Program-made: the position numbers and the translations under genes
In this document: piece after piece, positions 1 to 8,315 of the stretch
Layout: every line of letters begins with the position of its first letter
How positions within the stretch are numbered: the first letter of the stretch is position 1
Notes under the pieces: model-generated
Databases searched by the model: none
Seen by the model: only the letters and a program-made list of their open reading frames with translations
Told to the model about the DNA's origin: nothing
Source of the DNA: Flavobacterium azooxidireducens
GTDB lineage: Bacteria > Bacteroidota > Bacteroidia > Flavobacteriales > Flavobacteriaceae
Assembly: GCF_023195775.1 (NCBI RefSeq)
Contig: NZ_CP096205.1
Span: forward strand, 1,674,001 to 1,738,000
Direction of reading: 5' to 3'
Length of the DNA: 64,000 nucleotides

Positions 1-117
1 GTTGCTATGAACTTCAGGTGAAATAATTTTTTTCTCACCCGAAAAATCTACATTTTCCTGAGCATAAATGATTGAAAAGCAAAGTGAAATAAGCAGCGAG
101 TACGTGGACTTTTTCAT
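1..117 (-). CDS. Secreted protein, N-terminal 39 residues only (possible esterase)
   Basis: The reverse strand reads an ATG at 117 and stays open to the window edge, so the C-terminal part is missing. The first 20 residues form a signal peptide (MKKS, hydrophobic core, IYA-Q cleavage site). The following short stretch with SGEKKIISPEVHSN is reminiscent of the region before the N-terminal beta-sandwich of Bacteroidota secreted esterases, but 39 residues are too few to settle this. It lies 18 bases downstream of the CoA-transferase subunit B gene in the same direction and is probably co-transcribed with it. Confidence 0.6.
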   Translation of the reverse strand, partial: MKKSTYSLLISLCFSIIYAQENVDFSGEKKIISPEVHSN

Positions 118-135
118 TTTATTATTTTGTAAATT

Positions 136-795
136 TTAATCCAAAATCATCTCCGGAATTTCACCCTCTACAATCAATGTTCCTTCTGTGGCTTTGATAA
201 TTTCTTCTACAGAAACACCGGGAGCTCGTTCAAGAAGTTTGAAACCTTTTGAAGTAACATCCATTACGGCTAATTCGGTGACAATTTTTTTAACGCAGCC
301 AACACCCGTTAGCGGAAGCGTACAATTTTTTAAAACTTTTGATTCACCTGCTTTGTTCACGTGCATCATGGCTACGATGATGTTTTCGGCTGAAGCCACT
401 AAATCCATTGCTCCACCCATTCCTTTTACCATTTTTCCAGGAATTTTCCAGTTGGCAATGTCGCCGTTTTCGGAAACTTCCATCGCACCTAAAATCGTTA
501 AATCTACTTTTTTGCTTCGTATCATTCCAAAACTGAAAGCCGAATCAAAAAAGGAAGCTCCTGGCAACGTGGTAATGGTTTGTTTTCCTGCGTTGATGAT
601 ATCGGCATCTTCTTCGCCTTCAAACGGAAATGGTCCCATACCAAGTACGCCGTTTTCACTTTGAAATTCGACCGCAATGTCGTTTCGAACAAAATTGGCA
701 ACCAATGTCGGGATTCCAATTCCTAAGTTTACGTAGTAACCGTCTTTTACTTCTTTTGCAATGCGTTTTGCAATTTGATTTTTATCTAAAGCCAT
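136..795 (-). CDS. scoB: 3-oxoacid CoA-transferase subunit B
   Basis: 219 residues, full length for the beta subunit of succinyl-CoA:3-oxoacid (acetoacetate) CoA-transferase, a cytoplasmic enzyme that moves CoA between succinyl-CoA and a 3-oxoacid during ketone-body or branched-chain degradation. The SENG motif at residues 46-49 carries the family's catalytic glutamate (E47), followed by GVLGMGPFP. The GAxxSFGMIR and VKGMGGAMDL stretches are also typical. The alpha subunit lies 109 bases upstream on the same strand, so the two form the usual heteromeric pair. Which 3-oxoacid is used cannot be told from sequence; the closely related AtoDA is the main alternative. Confidence 0.93.
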   Translation of the reverse strand: MALDKNQIAKRIAKEVKDGYYVNLGIGIPTLVANFVRNDIAVEFQSENGVLGMGPFPFEGEEDADIINAGKQTITTLPGASFFDSAFSFGMIRSKKVDLTILGAMEVSENGDIANWKIPGKMVKGMGGAMDLVASAENIIVAMMHVNKAGESKVLKNCTLPLTGVGCVKKIVTELAVMDVTSKGFKLLERAPGVSVEEIIKATEGTLIVEGEIPEMILD

Positions 796-861
796 TTTTT
801 AATGTGTCAATGAGTTAATGTGTCAATTAGTCAATGAGTCGATGTGTGTCAATTAGGGAAG

Positions 862-887
862 ATGGCAATGAATTGTCTCATTGCCAT
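862..887. repeat. Intergenic hairpin within iterated TGTCAATGAGT-like words
   Basis: Between the two CoA-transferase subunit genes lies a 10-bp perfect inverted repeat (ATGGCAATGA / TCATTGCCAT, 6-nt loop). From about 800 to 905 the sequence is built from imperfect iterations of short words such as GTGTCAATGAGT and GTCAATTAG. No T-tract follows on either strand, so a transcription terminator is unlikely. It may influence the relative expression of the two subunits. Confidence 0.5.
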
Positions 888-904
888 ATTGTCCCATTGA
901 CATA

Positions 905-1603
905 TTACTTTTGTCTAACTGTTCTTTGTTCGATTCTTTTTTCAAACTTTTCGCCTTGAAAAATTCGGTTCACCATAATTCCGGGAATGTGAATTTGATT
1001 GGGGTCTAATGTTCCGGCGGGAACTAGTTCTTCCACTTCGGCAATGGTAATTTTAGCCGCACCAGCCATACACGAATTGAAATTTCTAGCGGTTCCTTTA
1101 AAAATTAGGTTTCCGGCTTCATCGCCTTTCCATGCTTTTACGATGGCGAAATCAGCTTTGTAGGCTTCTTCCATCACATACATTTTTCCATCAAATTTTC
1201 GTATTTCTTTATTGATGGCAACTTCAGTTCCAAATCCGGCAGGAGTGAAAAAAGCTGGTATTCCGTGTTGTGCAGCTCGACATTTTTCGGCTAATGTTCC
1301 TTGTGGCGTGAGTTCAACATCTAATTCTCCTGAAAGCATTTGACGTTCGAATTCGGCATTTTCTCCAACATAAGATGAAATCATTTTTTTGATTTGTTTC
1401 TTTTGAAGCAATAATCCTAATCCAAAATCATCCACACCGGCATTGTTTGAAATGCAAGTAAGGTTAGAAACACCCATTTTTACTAATGCTGCGATGCTGT
1501 TTTCCGGAATACCGCAAAGGCCAAAACCTCCGAGCATAATGGTCATATTATCAGTGATTCCATCAAGAGCTTCTTGAACAGAATTTACTTTTCGTGTAAT
1601 CAT
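905..1603 (-). CDS. scoA: 3-oxoacid CoA-transferase subunit A
   Basis: 233 residues from the ATG at 1603. An upstream in-frame start at 1663 would add 20 residues with no family similarity, so the shorter start is chosen. The CoA-binding motif [10 protein letters not shown] is at residues 25-34, and the NNAG and GFGTEVA segments are typical of the alpha subunit. It is the first gene of the pair with scoB and acts as a heteromer with it in the cytoplasm, activating acetoacetate or another 3-oxoacid at the expense of succinyl-CoA. Length and motifs are complete; nothing looks broken. Confidence 0.93.
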   Translation of the reverse strand: MITRKVNSVQEALDGITDNMTIMLGGFGLCGIPENSIAALVKMGVSNLTCISNNAGVDDFGLGLLLQKKQIKKMISSYVGENAEFERQMLSGELDVELTPQGTLAEKCRAAQHGIPAFFTPAGFGTEVAINKEIRKFDGKMYVMEEAYKADFAIVKAWKGDEAGNLIFKGTARNFNSCMAGAAKITIAEVEELVPAGTLDPNQIHIPGIMVNRIFQGEKFEKRIEQRTVRQK

Positions 1604-1692
1604 ATCGTTTGTTTGTTTTCGAATTTTAAAGGTATAAAAAAATGGGCTTTTTGCAAAGTCCATTCTTTTATAATTATATTTATGTGGATTTT

Positions 1693-3972
1693 CTAAAAAT
1701 TAAATTCATCTAAATCTTGATCAAAGTCTAATGTGTCTTTTGTTGCTTTCCAACAATCAACCTTCACTGTAATGTTTTCTGGTCTTTCAAATGGATCTTT
1801 AGAGACATTAAGTTTTTTGTCTTTATAACATTTATCCATATAAATTCCCCAAATAGGTAAAGCCATTGTAGCACCTTGTCCCATAGCAGTAGTGTTGAAT
1901 CGGGCCGATCTGTCTTCACAGCCTACCCAAACGCCGGTGCATAAATTAGGTACAAATCCCATAAACCAACCATCGGAATTATTTTGAGTAGTTCCTGTTT
2001 TTCCGGCAATTGGATTCTCAAATTTGTAGTCATATGTTCTAAAACCAGCTCTTCCTCCGCGAAGGCGGGTTCCGGTTCCATCTTCAGTAACCCCTTCCAT
2101 CAACTTTACAACTGCATAAGCAATGTCTTGACTAAGCACATCGTGACTTTCCGGAATGTTTTCGTAAATGATATTTCCGTTTTTATCTTCAATACGGGTA
2201 ATCATTTGCGGTTTTATATAGATTCCTTTATTGGCAAACGTGCTAAAAGCGGCAACCATGTCATGAACTGTAATTTCAACAGCACCAAGACAAATGGAAA
2301 CTTGTTCCGGGATATCCGCAGTGACACCTAATTTATGTGTTAAATCGATAACAGCTTTGGGCCCGGTTCTATCAATTAACTTAGCAGAAATGGTGTTGAT
2401 TGAATTGGCCAATGCTTTCTTTAAATTTATCATTCCACGGTATTTTCCATCAGAATTTCGCGGAGTCCAATTAGCACTAACATTGTGTCTTCCTCTTGGA
2501 ATAGTAAATGGAGAATCGATAATTGAATCACAAGGAGACATTCTTAATTCTTCTATAGCTGTGGCATAAACAAACGGTTTAAAAGTGGATCCAACTTGTC
2601 TAGCACCTTGTCCGGCATGGTCGTATTGAAAATGTTTATAGTTGATTCCGCCCACCCAAGCTTTTACATGTCCGGTTTGAGGTTCCATCGAAATCATTCC
2701 GCTTCTTAAAAAATGTTTGTAATAACGGATGGAATCCATTGGAGTCATGATGGTATCGCGTTCACCTTTCCAAGTAAAAACCCGCATTTCGGTTTTTATG
2801 TCAAACGACTTAATGATGTCTGCTTCACTTTTATCTTGAGCTTTCATCAATCGCCAACGTTCAGAGTTTTTCATGGCTCTTTTTAGCAATTTCTCCGTTT
2901 CATCGTCGGTAATTTTGTAAAAAGGAGCGTTTTTATTTTTCTTCTGACTTTTAAAAAATTCTACTTGAAGATTTTTTAAATGTTCATGCACAGCGTCTTC
3001 GGCATGTTTTTGCATTCGAGAATCAATGGTGGTATAGATTTTTAAACCATCGTTATAAATATTGTATTCTGAACCATCGGGTTTTTTATTTTCTTTCACC
3101 CATTTTTTCATATAATCACGAAGATATTCTCTAAAGTAAGTAGCGATTCCTTCTAGATGACCCTCTGGACTAAAATCTAAAACGATTGGTTTTTTTTCTA
3201 ATTGTGCTTTTGCTTCCGGTTCTAAAAAGTTGTTTCTAACCATTTGGTTTAGCACAGTGTTTCTTCTGTTTAAAACCAATTCTTTTCTTTTTTCTCTCGT
3301 TGGATTGTAAAGAGATGGATTTTTTAGCATTCCAACCAACAAAGCACTTTCTTCAATGGATAAATCTTTCGGTTCTTTGCCAAAATAAACTTTAGCGGCT
3401 GATTTTATTCCCACCGCTGTATTAACGAAATCTGCCCTATTTAAATAGAGTGCAATAATCTCATTTTTAGTATATTGACGTTCTAACTTGGTGGCAATAA
3501 TCCACTCTTTAACCTTTTGAACTAATCTGAAAAGAATAAATTTAGAACCTTCACCATGAAATAGAAGTTTTGCTAATTGTTGTGAAATAGTACTTGCTCC
3601 ACCATCTGCTCCAAGTTTTAAAGCAGCACCAATTAATCGTCTTCCATCAATTCCTGAATGCTCATAAAAACGTTCATCTTCTGTTGCTACTAATGCATCA
3701 ACAAGGTGTTTTGGTAATTCATCAAACGTTACAGGTGAACGGTTTTCGCGGTAAAATTTACCCAAAACCACACCATCTGAAGAAATTATTTCTGTAGCTA
3801 AATTTGAATCTGGATTTTCCAATTCATCAAAACTTGGCATGGAGCCAAATAGCCCGAAGTTGGCAAAAACAAAAAACAAGAAGACACCTGCTAATCCGAT
3901 GAAAAATACTTTCCAGAATTTTTTTTGATAGTAACTGATGTCTTTAACGGTAGAATTTTTTTTCTTAGCCAT
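1693..3972 (-). CDS. pbp1A: Penicillin-binding protein 1A (bifunctional peptidoglycan synthase)
   Basis: 759 residues, normal for a class A PBP. A short basic N-terminus and one membrane segment (about residues 20-42) precede a GT51 glycosyltransferase domain with the catalytic EDERFYEH motif (E98) and [12 protein letters not shown]. The transpeptidase domain carries the SxxK serine in GSTFKPF (about S462), an SxN motif in ALANSINT and KTGT near residue 658. It polymerises and crosslinks glycan strands in the periplasm. It ends the ricT-gldH-pbp1A run, starting one base after gldH stops, so cotranscription is very likely. Confidence 0.96.
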   Translation of the reverse strand: MAKKKNSTVKDISYYQKKFWKVFFIGLAGVFLFFVFANFGLFGSMPSFDELENPDSNLATEIISSDGVVLGKFYRENRSPVTFDELPKHLVDALVATEDERFYEHSGIDGRRLIGAALKLGADGGASTISQQLAKLLFHGEGSKFILFRLVQKVKEWIIATKLERQYTKNEIIALYLNRADFVNTAVGIKSAAKVYFGKEPKDLSIEESALLVGMLKNPSLYNPTREKRKELVLNRRNTVLNQMVRNNFLEPEAKAQLEKKPIVLDFSPEGHLEGIATYFREYLRDYMKKWVKENKKPDGSEYNIYNDGLKIYTTIDSRMQKHAEDAVHEHLKNLQVEFFKSQKKNKNAPFYKITDDETEKLLKRAMKNSERWRLMKAQDKSEADIIKSFDIKTEMRVFTWKGERDTIMTPMDSIRYYKHFLRSGMISMEPQTGHVKAWVGGINYKHFQYDHAGQGARQVGSTFKPFVYATAIEELRMSPCDSIIDSPFTIPRGRHNVSANWTPRNSDGKYRGMINLKKALANSINTISAKLIDRTGPKAVIDLTHKLGVTADIPEQVSICLGAVEITVHDMVAAFSTFANKGIYIKPQMITRIEDKNGNIIYENIPESHDVLSQDIAYAVVKLMEGVTEDGTGTRLRGGRAGFRTYDYKFENPIAGKTGTTQNNSDGWFMGFVPNLCTGVWVGCEDRSARFNTTAMGQGATMALPIWGIYMDKCYKDKKLNVSKDPFERPENITVKVDCWKATKDTLDFDQDLDEFNF

Positions 3973-3973
3973 A

Positions 3974-4459
3974 TTATTCTGCTTTTTCTATTCGTAATCC
4001 AACATCAGTCACACCTTCCAATGCTTCGATGCCTTCAATTTTTCCTGATTTTCGTAAAGCTTGTTGGATGTAAATTTGATAATTTCCTGATTTTGGGAAC
4101 ACAAAATTTTCTTTGTAATATAATTTATTTTCTTTTGTATCTGTTAAGCCTTTTCCCATAAGCGTACCATCAGGTTCGGCCATGAGATATTCTAATGTGT
4201 CCACAATTGTTTTTTTGTTGGGTTGTTCCATTTCAACAATTAGAAACAAATTATTAAACTCATAATTTTTGTTGTTTCGTATGTTGATATAAAGATTATG
4301 TTTAGCAACTGTATCTTTTTGTTCCACAGAAAAAGTTACAATACTGTCTTTGTGCCACACTTTTCCAACTTTTTTATATTCGTCAAAAAGTCTCTTTTTG
4401 TCACAAGATGTCACAATAATCAATAAAAAAACTAAAAACAGACTATTTCTTAGGGTCAT
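3974..4459 (-). CDS. gldH: Gliding motility lipoprotein GldH
   Basis: 161 residues from the ATG at 4459, giving a clean lipoprotein signal with lipobox VTSC (Cys19). Longer in-frame starts exist but would bury this signal. The sequence matches the GldH family, an outer-membrane or periplasmic lipoprotein needed for gliding motility and type IX secretion in Flavobacterium johnsoniae. Conserved-looking parts include FDEYKKVGKVWHKDS and the C-terminal GVTDVGLRIE. The start overlaps the end of ricT by 17 bases and the stop abuts pbp1A, so translation is probably coupled. Confidence 0.92.
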   Translation of the reverse strand: MTLRNSLFLVFLLIIVTSCDKKRLFDEYKKVGKVWHKDSIVTFSVEQKDTVAKHNLYINIRNNKNYEFNNLFLIVEMEQPNKKTIVDTLEYLMAEPDGTLMGKGLTDTKENKLYYKENFVFPKSGNYQIYIQQALRKSGKIEGIEALEGVTDVGLRIEKAE

Positions 4460-5618
4460 TTTTAACAATTTTATTTGGTCTTCTTTTTTTGTTATTATTG
4501 TTGTTGTTTTTCTTTCTTTTTGGTTGATCAAAACGGGTTAAACTTTCTTGACCCATTGCGTTGTTGAAGTCTTGTTTTGGTTCAGCCACAATTTCTAATG
4601 CAAAATCTTCCAACGAAGAAATTCTTTTACGTTGTTTGTTTTCGGCAACAATTTCTTTGACTTGATCGATGTGAATCACATGCCAATTCGCAATATTATC
4701 TGCATAAGCAAACCACATCAAGCCTTTAAAAATATCTTGTTTTTGACAATAAGCAACGCCTCTTTCGGTTTCGATTTTAGTATCAAAATCCGGAAAATCT
4801 CTTAACGCGTCCATATACGTATCCAACTCATAGTTTAAACAACATTTGAGTTTTCCACATTGTCCGGCTAATTTTTGTGGATTCAAAGAAAGTTGTTGGT
4901 AACGTGCTGCAGAGGTGTTCACGCTTCTAAAATCGGTTAACCAAGTAGAGCAACATAATTCTCTTCCGCAAGAACCAATTCCGCCTAAGCGAGCTGCTTC
5001 CTGACGAAAACCAACTTGTTTCATTTCAATTCTGGTTTTGAAAGTTTGTGCATACTCTTTAATTAATTGACGAAAATCAACGCGATCTTCTGCAGTATAA
5101 TAAAAAGTAGCTTTGGAACCATCACCTTGAAATTCAATATCCGAAATTTTCATTTGCAATTGAAGCTGAATAGCAATTTCTCTTGCTCTCACTTTCATTG
5201 GCTCTTCTTTTGCTTGAACATCTGCCCATATATCAATATCTCTTTGCGAAGCTTTTCTATACACTTTTGTAATTTCAGCACTCGTGTGATTCACTCCTTT
5301 TTTCTTCATTTGAACTTTAACCAATTCTCCCACTAGGGTTACAATTCCAACGTCGTGGCCTGGTGAAGCTTCTGTGGCAACAATATCGCCAATGATTAAA
5401 GACAGTTTTTCGGTGTTGCGGTAGAATTCTTTTCGTCCGTTTTTAAAACGCACTTCCACACAATCAAACACTTCTTGACCGCTAGGCAAACTCATGTTTG
5501 CTAACCAGTCAAAAACCGTTAATTTATTGCAGCTATCGGTGCCGCAAGTCCCTTTATTTTGACATCCTTGAGGAGCACCACCGGTTTTGCTCCCTGTCGA
5601 ACAGTTTGTACAAGCCAT
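4443..5618 (-). CDS. ricT: PSP1/RicT-family protein
   Basis: 391 residues. The N-terminus is cysteine rich (Cys 3, 6, 19, 25, 30). The PSP1 core (about 60-265) contains GIGSCGRELCC (C217, C222, C223) and CGKLKCC (C254, C259, C260), the cysteine sets that in Bacillus RicT (YaaT) bind Fe-S clusters as part of the RicAFT complex controlling mRNA processing. RicA and RicF homologues are not in this window, so the Bacteroidota role is open. The tail is a low-complexity Lys/Asn run ending the protein, encoded by a small AAC/AAT/AAA microsatellite at about 4470-4515. It precedes gldH with a 17-base overlap. Confidence 0.88.
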   Translation of the reverse strand: MACTNCSTGSKTGGAPQGCQNKGTCGTDSCNKLTVFDWLANMSLPSGQEVFDCVEVRFKNGRKEFYRNTEKLSLIIGDIVATEASPGHDVGIVTLVGELVKVQMKKKGVNHTSAEITKVYRKASQRDIDIWADVQAKEEPMKVRAREIAIQLQLQMKISDIEFQGDGSKATFYYTAEDRVDFRQLIKEYAQTFKTRIEMKQVGFRQEAARLGGIGSCGRELCCSTWLTDFRSVNTSAARYQQLSLNPQKLAGQCGKLKCCLNYELDTYMDALRDFPDFDTKIETERGVAYCQKQDIFKGLMWFAYADNIANWHVIHIDQVKEIVAENKQRKRISSLEDFALEIVAEPKQDFNNAMGQESLTRFDQPKRKKNNNNNNKKRRPNKIVKNDPKK

Positions 5619-5740
5619 AATTTATATATTTGGTCATCTCGTTATAAATAACGAGACTACTGACATTAAACGTTAAGTTTGTAAAGATAGTATTTTTTGA
5701 TAGAAGTTGGAGTGGTAAGATTTTACAAATTTTTTACTTT

Positions 5741-6058
5741 CCCACGGTTGAAAACGTGGGTTAAGTTTTGGTTACGTTAACCTTTTTTGCAGGAACATCC
5801 GTTATCTGTTTCAAACTTCGCCCACGTTTTCATTTTTTTCTTCATTCTTCCCACGGTTAAAACCGTGGGTTAAGTTTTGTTTGCGTTAACCTTGTTTGCG
5901 TAAAGATCCGTCATCTACTTCAAACTTCGCCCACGGTTTCATTTTTTTCTTCATTCTTCCCACGGTTGAAACCGTGGGTTAAGTTTTGTTTGCGTTAACC
6001 TTGTTTGCGTAAAGATCCGTCATCTACTTCAAACTTCGCCCACGGTTTCAACCGTGGG
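5741..6058. repeat. 109-bp tandem REP/BIME-like array with CCCACGG palindromes
   Basis: Three units start at 5741, 5850 and 5959, spaced exactly 109 bp. Each begins with a 20-bp palindrome of the form CCCACGGTTNAAACCGTGGG followed by TTAAGTTTTG. Near its end each unit has a second, inverted copy (AAACTTCGCCCACGGTTTCA). It is truncated in units 1 and 2, where it runs into the spacer, and complete in unit 3 (6039-6058). Units 2 and 3 are almost identical; unit 1 is more diverged. Inverted pairs of short palindromes are the layout of bacterial interspersed mosaic elements. The array begins 122 bases after the ricT start and ends 16 bases beyond the transposase stop codon. It fills most of the 456-bp gap; no gene is seen inside. 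Confidence 0.85.
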
Positions 6059-6074
6059 AATATAAAAAATAAAT

Positions 6075-6506
6075 TCATTCACTAACATCATGTAACTTCA
6101 AAAGTACTTTTTGTTCTTCATCAAAATTCATCTTTGCATGATGGTTTTTTTGGGTTTTAATATAGTCGTGCACTTTTTGTAATTGCGATTCACTAACCGA
6201 AAAAGCTGCATAACCGGTTTGCCAAGCAAATTTTCCGGGTAATAGTTCGCTTCCGTTCAAAGTATGTGAAACACTTCCTTTTACTTGTTTTACAACATCT
6301 GAAATTGATTTCTGTGGATTAAGTAAAAATAAAGCATGAATATGATCCGGCATTCCATTAATTATTCTTGTGGGACAATTTAAATCCTTTAACTCTTGAA
6401 AAATTAAATCATAAACTTGCTTTTCGATAGAATAATCAATTAGTTCAATTCTGCTTTTTGTTGTCCAAATGGCATGTATCCAAATTTTTGTGTACGAGTG
6501 TGGCAT
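6075..6506 (-). CDS. IS200/IS605-like Y1 transposase, REP-associated (RAYT) type
   Basis: 143 residues. The HUH motif is HIH at residues 55-57 (MPDHIHALF), the catalytic tyrosine is Y115 in KVHDYIKTQ, and the WQTGYAAFSVS stretch is a hallmark of this transposase class. Such enzymes cut and rejoin single-stranded DNA at hairpins. The reading frame is intact. No accessory tnpB is present, no insertion-sequence ends are seen on the 5' side, and palindromic repeats lie immediately 3' of the gene. This arrangement fits a domesticated REP-associated tyrosine transposase better than a mobile IS200. A recently inserted IS200-like element remains possible. Confidence 0.88.
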   Translation of the reverse strand: MPHSYTKIWIHAIWTTKSRIELIDYSIEKQVYDLIFQELKDLNCPTRIINGMPDHIHALFLLNPQKSISDVVKQVKGSVSHTLNGSELLPGKFAWQTGYAAFSVSESQLQKVHDYIKTQKNHHAKMNFDEEQKVLLKLHDVSE

Positions 6507-6528
6507 ATATGTAAATTTTTAAAGGCAT

Positions 6529-7887
6529 TTAATTTTTGATTAAGTATAATTTATCCGATAATCTTATCCTAAACGGAACTGCAAAAGTCAATTTATCACC
6601 AACTGTAGCCACAGTATTTTCTTTTCCATTGACAAAGATTTTATCTAAAACCAATTCCTGATTTCCTGTGGTTGGACCCGAAATTAAGATTTTGTCTCCC
6701 AATTTTATTTCTTGATTTTCAATTATAAATAAGCCAACTTGTGCTTTGGTGTAATAATGTTCTGCTTTGCCAACCAATATTTTTTTCTGTTTGATGCGTT
6801 CGCGAATGGGTTTCGGTTTTTCGGCCGTAGCTAGTGATTTATCGCTCAATTCACCGGAATGTTTAAATTTTAGTGCATCCGATTTTCCTTTTTTGAAAAT
6901 CATATTTCCTTTTTGAATTCCGCGACGTAATTTCACTTGTTCCGCTAATGGTAAATGAGTGATTTCCTGACATTCAACAGAACAACAATTTTCCATTTTT
7001 TCTTTACAATCATCACATTGAATAAACAACAAATGACAACCATCATTCACACAATTAGTATGATTATCACAGGGTTTTCCGCATTGATGACATTGTGAAA
7101 CAATATCGTTCGTGATTCTTTCGCCTAAGCGATGATCAAAAACAAAATTTTTACCAATGAATTTACTTTGTAAACCTTCTTGTTCAATTTGACGAGCATA
7201 TTCAATAATTCCGCCTTCTAATTGATACACATTTTTAAAACCTTTATGCTTAAAAAACGCACTGGCTTTTTCACATCGAATTCCACCCGTGCAATACATC
7301 AAAAGGTTTTTATCTTCTTTAAAATCTTTTAATTGCTCTTCAATGATAGGAAGCGATTCTCTAAACGTATCAACATCGGGAGTTATTGCTCCTTTAAAAT
7401 GACCAATTTCGCTTTCGTAGTGATTTCTAAAATCAACTACAATTGTGTTTGGGTCTTCCAAAAGTTGATTGAATTCACTCGCTTTTAAATGAATTCCTTT
7501 GTTGGTTACGTCAAAAGTGGAATCATCCAGTCCATCAGCAACAATTTTATGTCTCACTTTGATGGTTAACTTTAAAAAGGAATAATCATCATGTTCTCTT
7601 GCGACATTCAAGCGGATCCCTTTCATAAAGTCATACGCTTCAATCGTATCTTTAAACGAATAAAAATTGTCCGCCGGCAACGAAAGTTGGGCGTTAATTC
7701 CTTCGTGAGCCACATAAATTCTCCCCAAGACATCCAACGGATTCCAGGCTAAGAATAAATCATCTCTAAATTTTTTAGGGTCTTCAATTTTGGCGTAGGC
7801 ATAAAAAGACAACGTTAGCCGTTGTTTGCCGGCTTGATCAATAAGCTCGGCTCTTTCTTCTGCCCTCATGGTGTTATACAGTTGCAT
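6529..7887 (-). CDS. trhO: tRNA uridine(34) hydroxylase TrhO with extra C-terminal domain
   Basis: 452 residues against about 350 for E. coli TrhO (YceA). Order: N-terminal acylphosphatase-like domain (1-125), rhodanese domain (about 135-235) with catalytic C199 in MYCTGGIRCEKASAF, and a cysteine-rich zinc-type cluster (C266 to C306). A further segment (368-452) begins LVGKAEHYYTKAQVG and includes GDKILISGPTTG. TrhO uses O2 to make 5-hydroxyuridine at the wobble position of several tRNAs. The last segment resembles the C-terminal beta-barrel of U32 enzymes such as TrhP (YegQ), which makes the same modification by an oxygen-independent route; that resemblance is my reading and untested. Confidence 0.88.
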   Translation of the reverse strand: MQLYNTMRAEERAELIDQAGKQRLTLSFYAYAKIEDPKKFRDDLFLAWNPLDVLGRIYVAHEGINAQLSLPADNFYSFKDTIEAYDFMKGIRLNVAREHDDYSFLKLTIKVRHKIVADGLDDSTFDVTNKGIHLKASEFNQLLEDPNTIVVDFRNHYESEIGHFKGAITPDVDTFRESLPIIEEQLKDFKEDKNLLMYCTGGIRCEKASAFFKHKGFKNVYQLEGGIIEYARQIEQEGLQSKFIGKNFVFDHRLGERITNDIVSQCHQCGKPCDNHTNCVNDGCHLLFIQCDDCKEKMENCCSVECQEITHLPLAEQVKLRRGIQKGNMIFKKGKSDALKFKHSGELSDKSLATAEKPKPIRERIKQKKILVGKAEHYYTKAQVGLFIIENQEIKLGDKILISGPTTGNQELVLDKIFVNGKENTVATVGDKLTFAVPFRIRLSDKLYLIKN

Positions 7888-7998
7888 GCTATAAACGTTT
7901 TTGGGTTATTACAATAAAATGAATTCTAAATGGAAGAATTCGCTACAAAAATAAACATTTTAGATTAAATATAAATAGTGGGTTTTTTATTTAATCAC

Positions 7999-8030
7999 TT
8001 GTTTTATAAAATAAAAACACTATATATTTG
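7999..8030 (+). promoter_or_regulatory. Bacteroidota-type promoter for the YYDDG lipoprotein gene
   Basis: TATATTTG at 8023-8030 matches the -7 consensus TAnnTTTG. A -33 TTG lies at 7999-8001, 21 bp upstream, within the allowed spacing. The start codon is 22 bases downstream of the -7 box. Confidence 0.55.
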
Positions 8031-8052
8031 TTTAACCTAACTAATTGATTTT

Positions 8053-8298
8053 ATGAACAGACGTAATTTTTTAAAGAATTCAGGAAAGGTGATACTGGTA
8101 AGCTCAGCTATAGTAATCACCGGAAATTTAGTAGCCTCTTGTTCGTCTGATGACAATAACGATTCGTATGATGACGGTTATTATGATGACGGATACTATG
8201 ACGACGGTTATTACGATGATGGCTATTATGACGATGGTTATTACAACGACGGCTATTATGACGACGGATACTACGATGATGGTTATTATGATGATTAA
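8053..8298 (+). CDS. Tat-signal lipoprotein with YYDDG tandem repeats
   Basis: 81 residues and no recognised family. A twin-arginine signal (RRNFLK at 3-8) runs into a hydrophobic stretch and a lipobox VASC (C30), so the mature protein would be exported by Tat and lipidated. After SSDDNNDS the rest (39-81) is eight full five-residue repeats YDDGY plus a partial ninth, with one N for D (residue 65). The 15-bp DNA units differ at third codon positions (GGT/GGA/GGC, TAT/TAC, GAT/GAC) while the amino acids stay constant, which points to selection on the peptide rather than fresh slippage. The mature chain has no other domain. The glycosyltransferase gene starts 17 bases after the stop. Confidence 0.85.
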   Translation: MNRRNFLKNSGKVILVSSAIVITGNLVASCSSDDNNDSYDDGYYDDGYYDDGYYDDGYYDDGYYNDGYYDDGYYDDGYYDD

Positions 8299-8315
8299 TC
8301 ACCTATAATTATTCA

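Noticed and set aside
188..664. Plus-strand 158-residue frame opposite scoB
   Set aside because: Shadow of the CoA-transferase gene; Ser/Pro-rich with no family resemblance.
5741..6058. CRISPR-like appearance of the 109-bp repeat array
   Set aside because: Repeat units are contiguous and near-identical across their whole length, with no unique spacers and no cas genes nearby.
8117..8302. Minus-strand open frame rich in His/Asn/Arg opposite the YYDDG gene
   Set aside because: Low-complexity complement of the 15-bp repeats; no start signal or family support.
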